64,000 bases of DNA from NCBI GenBank assembly GCA_035772405.1, contig JAYKKM010000079.1:945001-1009000 (forward strand). Reading direction: 5' to 3'. The notes beneath the pieces are model-generated. The model worked only from the letters and a program-made list of their open reading frames with translations. It did no database searches and was not told the origin of the DNA. Made by a program: the position numbers and the translations under genes. Source of the stretch: Chrysogorgia sp. JL179-B06. Its lineage: Eukaryota; Cnidaria; Anthozoa; Scleralcyonacea; Chrysogorgiidae. Positions 42,462 through 54,000 of the stretch are shown in pieces. Every line of letters begins with the position of its first letter. Position 1 is the first letter of the stretch.

Positions 42462-43147
42462 CCGCCGCACACTAGAGCTATCAGCTTAGCAAAGTTTCAC
42501 TCGTGACTGTTGGCGTAAGCAAGTTCCCCCAGTGTGCGGTGGCGTTTTGAGCGCTATTGTTCACGCGTGCCATCGGCGCCGTATATTCAACATGTTGAAT
42601 AATTTTGTGCACGAGTGAACATTTCCTCCAAGTGCGCGCGCGTGCAAAGCTATCAGCTTACAATAGGAGGCAAATACGCATGCGTGTTGACTCATATTTT
42701 CAAATCAAAATGGCGACTAGTAGTGTTGTTGCTGATGCTGTGTGAGGACAAAATCGCTGATCTGTGGCCTGAATATCCATGTCTTTAGTTCAAACATGTC
42801 CATCCGTTTAGTCCATACTTTTCGGTGCGAAGCTCTTAAACGTCTTCGTCTGCGTCGCATTAACAGAAGAAGAAGCAACGGCGGCCATGTTTCACGAATT
42901 GATTTAAAAATATGAGTCAACACGCATGCGTATTTGCCTCCTATTGTAAGCTGATAGCTTTGCACGCGCGCGCACTTGGAGGAAATGTTCACTCGTGCAC
43001 AAAATTATTCAACATGTTGAATATACGGCGCCGATGGCACGCGTGAACAATAGCGCTCAAAACGCCACCGGGGGAACTTGGAGAACTTGCTTACGCCAAC
43101 AGTCACGATTGAAACTTTGTTAAGCTGATAGCTCTAGTGTGCGGCGG
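42462..43147. mobile_element. Long foldback element with CCGCCGCACACTAGAGC ends
   Basis: 686 bp with two arms of about 230 bp that are near-perfect inverses and a 200-bp centre. Alternating purine-pyrimidine stretches (GCGCGCGCGTGC) sit in each arm. A 91-codon minus frame in the centre is not supported as a gene. Confidence 0.85.
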
Positions 43148-43171
43148 ACTGTAAAGTACACTAACCTATTA

Positions 43172-43809
43172 CCACAGTAATTGGCGTACTGTAAGCTGTA
43201 GTGGTATCCCTGCCAGACTTATATTTTATATGTTAATTTACTAATGGCGAATCGAAATAAATAAAAACCTCGAACCACTAGTTCTCAGTCTTTCAGTCAT
43301 CCTAGATATTGCCGCCAAATTGGCCGTACGAAAAAAAGATGGCAACTTGTATATTTCTAGCCACAATTCTTTGCACACAGTAAGCTCTTTCATGTCAAAT
43401 AATGTTCAACTCATTAAACTATCACCACCAAACAACACGTTTATCAAACAATGTTTAGCTCGTTAAACATAAAACTACTTGGATACTACGATGACGCTCT
43501 TTACTCCATCTATAACCAGGACGACCCACGTACGTGGAAATCCATTTGCCTAAAATGTAACTTGGCACGTCGCCTCGAGAAATCCCTCACTTGTTGTTGT
43601 TGTTGTTGATTTTTGCTACAGACTTTTCTTTTCACCTTAGTATTTATGTAAATATAACCTCAATTTTTTAAACTTTTTTTTTTAATTATAACTTCTTTTT
43701 TTTTATTTATACACGGGGCCACAGTAATTGGCGTAAGCTGTAGTGGTATCCCTGCCAGACTTATATTTTATATGTTAATTTACTAATGCGAATCGAAATA
43801 AATAAAAAA
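43172..43809. repeat. Direct repeat pair about 545 bp apart
   Basis: About 90 bp beginning ACCACAGTAATTGGCG and ending in AATCGAAATAAATAAAAA occurs at 43172-43267 and 43719-43809. It could be two copies of a short element or flanks of a longer one. Confidence 0.75.
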
Positions 43810-44110
43810 TATCCCAATTTTTATTATTTATAAATTCGGTGTAAGAACCTCGCGAGTGACGTCATTTGGCGAATGACGTCACTTGTGAGACCATATTCTA
43901 GAGCTGCTAGAAAAATTTGACCTAATTCAAACGATGATGATACTTGAACGTTAAATTAGAGACTTTTTCACTGGTTAGAAGCTTTCTGTGATTGGTTAGG
44001 ATCTCCTGTGAGGTGGGGGAAGTGAGTCTTAATTTTAACCAATGAAAATCGACGTTCAACAGCACTGCGACTTGACCCACTTTTTCACGTGGCTCCCTAC
44101 TGTTTCTTGA

Positions 44111-44752
44111 AAGGTGGCAAAAATGCAAATTTCAATCCCGAAAAGTGCCCATGGATATTTCGTTAAAGATTGAAACTAAAGCTATGCATAGAATAACTTT
44201 CAGGACATCAAATACTATTAATGGCTAAAGTGTTTCATCTGTTGCTATGACAACAGTGACGTTTCAAAATGGCCGAAAATGAACATTTAATCTAATTTAT
44301 TTCGCAAACGAGTCGGTGACTCCCGATTTTTTTTGCATTTAAACATTTCTTTTGGTTTAATTAATAAATAGGCAGATTAAAAAAAAATTCTGTGGATCCA
44401 ATTATTTTACACAAAAAAATCATGTTTTTTTAGTTTTTTAAAAAATTGGATCCACAGAATTTTTTTTTAATTTGCCTATTCAAGAAATGTTTAAATGCAA
44501 AAAAAAATCTGGGGTCACCGACTCGTTTGCGAAATAAATTAGATTAAATGTTCATTTTCGGCCATTTTGAAACGTCACTGTTGTCATAGCAACAGATGAA
44601 ACACTTTAGCCATTAATAGTATTTGATGCCCTGAAAGTTATTCTATGCATAGCTTTAGTTAGTTATTCTATGCATAGTTTTAGTTTCAATCTTTTCCGAA
44701 ATATCCATGGGCACTTTTCGAGATTGAAATTTGCATTTTTGCCAGCCACCTT
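44111..44752. mobile_element. Foldback element just upstream of the DUF885 gene
   Basis: 642 bp with arms of about 300 bp, nearly perfect over most of their length (AAGGTGGCAAAAATGCAAAT at the left). The right arm has a small internal duplication (GTTATTCTATGCATAG). There is no coding capacity. Confidence 0.88.
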
Positions 44753-45091
44753 AAATCCTCCGCCAAATTCCTGATCTAACGCGACACGATACAATGCAAA
44801 GCTCAAATGATAAAACATTTTAATAATAAAAGAAAATTTTGGTATTCAACTGTTCACTTCATGTAGATATCGTGACAAGCTAGTAGTTGCTTGCGATTCT
44901 TTCTTTCTTGGAAACCGGGGCAAGACAAAAGAACTTCCGGTATTCCCCTGTTCGAGCGTTGATTGGACAATTCCGAAGTTCTCAATTTCCGTGCAATTTT
45001 CGTGCTCTAGCCTTTCTCATTTCTACAAAATGTTATAGGGTCTGTGGGGAGAACTACATTTTGATTTTTGAAATTGTTTGAGAGTTGAAGG

Positions 45092-48000
45092 ATGGACTTA
45101 CAGCTGGAGAAGATCTTAGAAAAGTTCTGGAGTTGGAGACTTGAAAATGCTCCAGAGTTCGCTACTGCAGTTGGTAGCCACGAGAGAGATGACAAACTAT
45201 CGGACCACAGCCTCGTTGCGTATGCAAAGAGATTGGTGAGTCAATGAGTGTGCTACCAGACATCCGAAAGCTCAGTTAACCCATGTTGAACTCGCTAAGG
45301 ATTGCTTTGTAGGGGTTCTTGTTGTTCATTGTTGTGTATGTACTAGCTGCGACTAATTCGTCATTTTATATTTGTAAACTTGAAGAGGTATAGTTATGGT
45401 GTATTAAATGCATAATAATTTCTTGTAGGAAGAGGTCAAAGATTTTTTAGTCGATCTTGACAAGATACAAACAGATAAGTTAAATAAGGTATTGCTAAAT
45501 GTGTTCTGTCCTGTTGGTTCTGCTGGTATTCTCAGTCTGGTCTGCAGTAATTTTAATCTGTGGGTATAGTGGGAGGAACGAATCTAATGTTAGGGGGCTG
45601 AAGTCGACAAGTAGGTAATCAGTGACTGCATTTTTGGGGGTGCGGTGGTCTTCCCCTGAAAAATTCCTTGCCTAATACTCGCGACAAGGTTTTAGGTTTG
45701 GCTACACCCATTTGTAAAATCTTGTGTAGATGAAGCCCGTAGGTAGATTACCTTAAGTAGCTTCTCTCCTAGCCTCTATAGTCGTACCAATAATTAAATT
45801 TAGCAATGCTTGTCCTGATTTGGGGGGGACTCAGCCCACCATTTAAAATTGGGGGGGGGGGGAGCCGAATCCCCCAGCCCCACTGGTTCCATAATGTCTC
45901 TGATTGAAGCTAATTCAGTACCTGAATTAATAATTTCCTGAAAACTGAGAGAGCAGACTTCATCTACAAATTACTGCAGATTCGCATGCATGTCAAACCA
46001 ATTATGCATGTTATTAGCAACTATTTTATCCAACTTTATTATAATTGCTGATATTTTTAAAAACTATGTTTTTGTTAATTAGGACAACAAGCTGAATTTT
46101 AAGCTTCTCCACTTTGAGTTGACCACATTTGTGAATGGATCAAAATACAATTGGTATAAAGAGAGAATATGATTGATATATTTGATTAAATTGATATTAT
46201 AATGTAGTGCAGTACAGCAGAAAAAAATAGTTTTTAGTTGTATTATAGCAGAGTACTCCTAAACAAGGACAATATCAACACATCTGGTTGCAGTTCTTTG
46301 TCTTTTACACAATACAGCAGTACAATACAGTACAGCACAGCACAGCATAACACAGTATAACACAGTATAGTTCAGCACAACAGCATGGTACAGCACAACA
46401 TAGCACAGTAAGTACAACACGGCATAGCATGGCAAAATTGGCACGGCATACAGCACAGCATGACATAGCATAGTACAGTACAACACAGTACAGCACAATA
46501 CTACAAAACAGCATGCACAGCACAGCATTAACACAGCGCAGTACAACAATACAGCACAGCATAACTGTACAGGACAGTACAACACAGCACAACAGCACAG
46601 AACAACATAGCACAGCACTTAACACAACATATATAGCACAGCAAATAATTGCTTGGTATAATTTTCTTACACTTACCATTTATCCTTGGTTTGTTATCAC
46701 TATTATATCTTGAGTTAAAGTTAATTTATGTATTACATTATTTTAAACACTTTTCCCCACAAAATCATCTCTGTTTTATAGCCACCTCTTTCCAATCAAT
46801 TCTTTGGAAGGTCCACAACTTGAGTTTTCTCGAACTATTTCCTGGATGAAGCAACAAGAACATTCTGATTTTGAAAAAATATTGTCACGGTATGACAAAT
46901 TTCCCAAACAGGTATTGTATCATTAGTTGTTTTTTTATTTACCAGAATACATCATGGCAAGGGCAAACCCCTTCATTTAAAATAAATGAATATTATTATA
47001 CACTGTCTGTCATTAGTATTGTAAAAATTGTTTTAAGGCTTGTCAGTTTATTGAGTTGCTGAAGAAAGGAGTAGAGACTGGATATGTGAATTCAAAAATT
47101 TCAATGGTACAACTATTCCTTCATTTCTTTATCTTTTTAAATATATTTTAATATTTTATCATTCATTCAATACTCGTTCATTTGTTTGTTCAATGTATTC
47201 ACTCACTCGCCTAACCCATGCACCCCCACCCAACCACTCATACATTTTTATTTGCAGAATCCAGTTCCTGGTCAAATCAAAACATTGGTAGACACACCTG
47301 CAAAGGAATCTCGTTTCTTTGAACCATTTCAAGAACTTCCTAAGAGTATTGAGAAAATGCAAGGGTGAGTATAACTACAAAGTCTGAAGACCACTTGAAG
47401 TAGTTCTTTTATTGATGCATATAAATCTAGTTTTGCATGATTATAGGAAAGATATCTAAGAAAGGTCATACCACAAACTAATTTTCATGTTTTTTGATAT
47501 AGTGAAAAATTGCAAGAAAAAGCACTGGAGGCTATAAATGAGCAGCTCTACCCAGCTTTCACAAAATTACATGATTATATCAAGGAGGTAATGATTTTCT
47601 AAAATATCTTGGTCTGTTTTTCATGTGTCAAAATTCTGCAGTTATAGTTGAACAATTATAAATTATAATCATTATACATTGTTCTGGATCTTGAGAGTAG
47701 GAATCCATAGATTAAGAAATCAAAGATTGAGAATCCAGAAGTTAGGAGTCCAGTGATTGGGAATCCAGAGATTAAGAATCCAATGATTAAGAATCCAGAG
47801 ATTAAGAATCCAAAGATTGAGAATCCAAAGATTGAGAATCCAAAGATTGAGAATCCAAAGATTAAGATCCAAAGATTGAGAATCCAAAGATTGAGAATCC
47901 AAAGATTGAGAATCCAAAGATTGAGAATCCAGAGATTGAGAATCCAAAGATTAAGAATCCAAAGATTGAGAATCCAAAGATTGAGAATCCAAAGATTGAG

Positions 48001-51000
48001 AATCCAAAGATTGAGAATCCAGAGATTGAGAATCCAGAGATTAAGAATCCAAAGATTGAGAATACAGAGATTGAGAATCCAGAGATTAAGAATCCAAAGA
48101 TTGAGAATACAGAGATTGAGAATCCATAGATTAAGAATCCAAAGATTGAGAATCCAAAGATTGAGAATCCAGAGATTGAGAATCCAGAGATTAAGAATCC
48201 AAAGATTGAGAATCCAAAGATTGAGAATCCAGAGATTAAGAATCCAAAAATTGAGAATCCAGAGATTAGGAATCCAAAGATTAAGAATCCAGAGATTAAG
48301 AATCCAAAGATTGAGAATCCAGAGATTAAGAATCCAAAGATTAAGAATCCAAAGATTGAGAATCCAGAGATTAAGAATCCAAAGATTGGGAATCCAAAGA
48401 TTGAGAATCCAGAGATTAGGAATCCAGTAATTAGGAATCCAATGATTAGAAATCCAGTCATTAGGAATCCAGAGATTAGAAATCCAGAGATTTAAAAATC
48501 CTGTGATTAGGAATCCTGTGTTAGGAATCAGGATTTACAGTTTATTATTAGGCTAATATTTTATTCAAAAATGGTTATCTCATGTTACATTTTAGACTTA
48601 CCTTCCAGCATGTAGAGATAAAATATCATGTACAGCTCTTCCCTCTGGGAATGCCTACTATGAAGCAGTAAGTATCAATTTTTTTCTATCCTAAAATCAT
48701 TCCTTCACCCTACCATGCATTCCTACCTTGCTTAATTCCTTCCTTCCTTAATTCCTTCTATTTCTTCCTTCCTCCCTACCTTCCTCAATTCATACCTCCA
48801 TAATTCAATCCTCCACTACTTCCTTCCTCCCTTAGTTCCTTCTTTAGTCCCTTCATTCCTTCCTCCCTTAATTTCGTCCTTTCTTAATTTCTTCCTCTCT
48901 TAATTCATTCCTCCTTAATCCCTTGTTTCCTTAATTTCTTAATCCTTCATTCCCTGATTCCTTTCTTCCCTGATTCCGTAATTCCTTTCTTAATTCATTC
49001 CTCCCTTAATTTCGTCTTCTCTTAATTCATTCCTCCTTAATCCCTTGTTTCCTTAAAGTGTCTATGAAGTGAAAAATTCGCTAGCTTTTTTTTGCTTTGA
49101 CGGACAAAGTAGCACGGCAGGAGCGTACACTGAAAATTTCAAGTGAATCTGCTGCATAGTCTTCGAGCTATCAACACTCAAAGTTTGGCATGGCGAAATG
49201 TTTTTGGTGAAATCTGAAATGCGCGGTTCATTGTCTTGTGACGTATGCAGGTGGACTTACTATGCATAAGAACAATGGATTTGAACATTAATGATCCACT
49301 TGCATACGTCATATACCACTTATATTCAATCCCAGTCTTTCCCTATTTTGTAACGTTAAACTATGCCAATGGACAAACTTTGAGAGTTGATAGCTCGAAG
49401 ACTATGCAGCAGATTCACTTGAAATTTTCAGTGAACGATCCTGCCGTGCTACTTTGTTTGAAAAATTATAGCGATTGTTTCACTTCATAGACACTTTAAT
49501 TCCTTAATCCTTCATTCCCTGATTCCTCTCTTCCCTGATTCCTTAATTCCTTCCTTCCCACCTTTATTATTTCCTTCCTTTATTTCCTTCCTTTGATTCC
49601 TTCCTTTGATTCCTTCCTTCTTTAATCGCTTCCTTTAATTCCTTACTACCCACCTTTCTTATTTCCTTCCTAATAGTTCCTTCCTTCATTGCTCCCTCTC
49701 GGTTCCTAGGTTTCATAAATTATAAACTCCATAATGTTTCCATTCATTCACTTAACCCAACCATCACTCTCTCATTTCATCATCCCCTCTTCCAAAATAT
49801 TCCCAAGTCTAAATTTCATGGGTTCTTTCTAGGCTCTCAAGTTTCACATTACGACCAACATGACAGCTGATAACGTCCACGAAGTTGGTACAAAAGAAGT
49901 CGCAAGAATCAAAAAGAGAATGCTTAAGGTGGTCGATACATCTGAATTTAATTATTATTTAATATTTCTGTTTAAGTGGTACGACGTGGGCGTTGCTATT
50001 TTCTTTATTTTAATTTTTATTATTAAAGCGTAGATATCTAACATAAAATAACTAACATGCGTAACTAATAAGTATACAGTCAATGAGTTTACTTTTAAAA
50101 CGTTCTAAGCAATAAAGAATATATGTTCCGATGTTCTTTGCGGCCTCTGGTATACTTCACGCGATTACAATATCCACGGTACCACTTTCAGGTTAGTATA
50201 GGTTTCCACAATAAGGTGAGGATCTCGGTGCAGTTGATGGCTTTAACCACGCACACCTTTGATACGGCAGGACTTCAAATGGAAGATTCTCATCCAGAAG
50301 AACACGCAACCACAACACTCCGGGCTAGCCAACGAAGACCTTCACATACCGTGTACTTCTAATGGTTTTGATTAGTGAAAATCTTCTTCTAATACGGACC
50401 TCTGTCCAACGATGTCTGTTCTAGTCACCTCTCCGAACAACGTTTTTCCTCTGTCGAAGCCACACGAGAGCCGCGCCTTTTATTGCGTAGTCGTTTACTA
50501 ATGTACATTCTTAATAGTCCCTAGAGGTTACAATCATGCCAATTTCGGTTGATTTCGAATTAATTGAAATAATGGTTATCTTGGCTCTGATTTGTTGCTC
50601 TTTTGCAACGAATTTTGATATGAAATTTTGTATCATTACTAATTGTGGTAATAACTGTAAGATCACTTGATAAAAATAAGGAATCTTTCTTTATCATAGA
50701 ACTATACTTTAAGCTTTGTTCTTGCAGGGAGATTATTTTCACAAAGCTTTTGTTCTACTACTGTAATTATTTGTTTCCACCAGGTCATGAAGGACGTGGG
50801 CTTTCATGGGACGCTTGAGGAGTTCCTAAAGTTCTTGAGAGAAGATCCTCAATTTTATTACGACAAAAAAGTAAGATGTGATCACTAGAAAATAATAGTT
50901 TATAACTCGAATCTTTGAAACTTTCCATGCTGGATCTTCGAGCTGTTGACTGAGATTTTCATCAGAGGATATATACTTTGTTGACGGACTGAATGAACAA

Positions 51001-54000
51001 GTCGAAAGCTTAGCAATAAATAATATATTTACAATGTATTATACATTTACTATCGGAAATCAAATATCTACGAGATTAGGAATCCAGAGATTAGGAATTC
51101 AGAGATTAAGAATCCAGAGATTAGGAATCCAATAATTAGGAATCCAGAGATTAAGAATCCAAAGATTGAGAATCCAATGATTAGGAATCCAATGATTAGG
51201 AATCCAAGGATTAGGAATCCAATTGATTAGGAATCCAATTGATTAGGAATCCAATGTTTAGGAATCCAATGATTAGGAATCCAATGATTAGGAATCTGTG
51301 CCCTAGAGCTGATAATTATATCTTACAACAAACGACTATTTCTTCAAAACAGTTGCTATATTCTACATCTGTGTTGTCTTATAGGATGATTTTATGCAAG
51401 CTTACAAGGATATCTGCAAGAGTATTGAAAATCTTTTACCAAAATATTGCAATACAATTCCAAAAGCAAAATATGTGTAAGTTTCAACGCGGGGTTTCAA
51501 GACTGATGAAGCGATAGCCGATTTTTTTTTGTTATAACAAACTTCGAGGTGTTTGGATATCCTGATGAAGCACTCTTCTGAGTGTTTCAGATATAGCACA
51601 TCAAACAAATCGGTAATTACGAGAAAATCGAGGTGAAAGTTATATTAATTTATGTAATTTCTTCCTTCAATATCTATGCAAGTTAACCACCGACACGGTA
51701 ATGATTTCCTTTGTGCAGTTTTCGCCATGAATTACTAATGATTTGAAATGTTGGCATAATTTGTTTGATTGGTTATATTTACTGCGACTGCCGCGAGTAA
51801 AAAACAGTTCAAAATTTTCAACTATCTGCAACGAGGGCTAAAACACTCGCAGAGAGCTGTGAGTTGCTTCGTGCGAGGACTGGAAATCCGCCTTCAGACT
51901 AGGCAATGTTTCTTGGAACTTGTCTGACAATGGCTGATTCTGTGGTGCAATTATTCTCATGCAAATTAATTATTGGTTGCAGCATCACGGAAACTCCAGC
52001 CGAGGGGGCTGCCAGTGCCCCAGGAGCTTTTTATTTTGCTGGGTCACAGGATGGTAGTCGACCAGGAACTTTTTATGTCAATACTTACATGTTTGAAAAA
52101 AGGTTTGTCATAGTAAGAAATTATAATTTGTTGTTTCTAACTCGTTAGTTGTTGCTATACAAGCTGTAAAAAAAATCAGGAAAAATACTGACCTCTAGTG
52201 GGGATTGAAACTGCAACCTTCCGATTGCTAGCCAGATGCTCTAACCACTGAGCTACAGGACGCTCTAACCATTGAGCTACCAGGATGCTCTAACCACTGG
52301 ACTACCAGAATGCTCTAACCACTGAGCTACCAGGATGCTCTAACCACTGAGCTACCAGGAACCACTGAGCTACCAGGATGCTCTAACCACTGAACTACCA
52401 GGATGCTCTAACCACTGAGCTACGCTCTAACCACTGAACTACCAGGATGCTCTAACCACTGAACTACCAGGATGCTCTAACCACTGAGCTACCAGGATGC
52501 TCTAACCACTGAACTAAGGACGCTCTAACCATTGAACTACCAGGATGCTCTAACCACTGAGCTACCAGGATGCTCTAACCACTGAACTACCAGGATGCTC
52601 TAACCACTGAGCTACCAGGATGCTCTAACCACTGAACTACCAGGATGCTCTAACCACTGAGCTACCAGGATACTCTAACTACTGACCTACCAGGATGCTC
52701 TAGCCACTGAACTACCAGGATGCTCTAACCACTGAGCTACCAGGACGCTCTAACCACTGAACTACCAGGACGCTCTAACCACTGAGCTACCAGGATGCTC
52801 TAACCACTGAGCTACCAGGATGCTCTAACCACTGAACTAAGGATGCTCTAACCACTGAGCTACCAGGATGCTCTAACCATTGAGCTACCAGGATGCTCTA
52901 GCCACTGAACTACCAGGACGCTCTAACCATTGAGCTACCGGAATGCTCTAGCCACTGAACTACCAGGACGCTCTAACCATTGAGCTACCAGGATGCTCTA
53001 ACCATTGAGCTACCAGGATGCTCTAACCACTGAGCTACCAGGACGCTCTAACCACTGAACTACCAGAACCACTGAGCTACCAGGACGCTCTAACCACTGA
53101 GCAAGATTTCAGTTTCGACGGCCTCGCTTGGCGGCTCATGATTTTCCCTACGTTATTTACAGTTTGTACAGCGACAACTTGACGTAGTTTGTAATAGATT
53201 GTGGTTTGAAATAGACTCTGTATGTCTTACAGAATAAATACTGTCTTTGTGTTGTTTCCATACAGGCCAAGCTACGAAATGAGAGCTCTGTCACTCCATG
53301 AAGCAATTCCTGGGCATCATTTACAAGTAGGTTGTCAGTAAGCCCAACACTTTGACATCAAATATATAAATAATTTACCAATTATATACAGCCACAACAA
53401 CCAAGTTTTTGAGTTCAGTCCTGGCAACTTTGATTGCTTATTCTTAGTGTTAGGGACGGTTGAATAAAACTCTTTACTACGATTTAACTAGGGCACTTAA
53501 ATCGTAGTAAAGTTCAACCACTTCGTTAAGAATAAAGGTGTAAATTTAACGCCATACGCTTTTTTCGGATCGACGATGATTTTGGCGGGAAATTTTTGAG
53601 TTGATTTGAATGAACTTTAAAAGAACATCAGTATTGCTTTTGTTCATGGCTTTATGGTAACTCACTAACCGTATATCCTTTCTTGTTGTTTTTTCTTCAA
53701 CCATTTTCAGGCAAGCATTGCCATAGAACGTGAGAGCTTGCCGTCTTTTCGACGTTTTTTGGAAGACTGTCGTTATTCCGAAGTACCAGCAAGGTTTGCC
53801 TTGTACACAGCTTATGTTGAGGTTAGAATTATACAATTGTTTTACCAACTAGTTTTTAAAACTGAGCAGTATTCATTTACAATACAATGCTCTGTTTTTC
53901 ATTGCTATATATAGGGTTGGGCGCTTTATTGTGAGCGCTTGGGAGAAGAGATGGAAGTTTACAAGTCACATTATGATCTGTAAGTCATGCATGCACGCTT

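Larger units (their letters stand above)
41698..45091. other. Intergenic region between GAPVD1 and the DUF885 gene
   Basis: 3.4 kb with no supported gene. It is largely foldback elements and repeats, listed separately, and carries two T-rich/A-rich stretches near 43.6 and 44.4 kb. Confidence 0.7.

Noticed and set aside
46259..46679. Cys-rich minus-strand proteins of about 120 residues
   Set aside because: Translations of a CAGCACA microsatellite in an intron.
47753..48461. Long open frames on both strands (225 and 199 codons)
   Set aside because: They only translate the 15-bp minisatellite, which has no stop in these frames.
52235..53102. CRISPR-like direct repeats
   Set aside because: No unique spacers: the units are contiguous 25-bp tandem copies of a tRNA D-arm in animal DNA.
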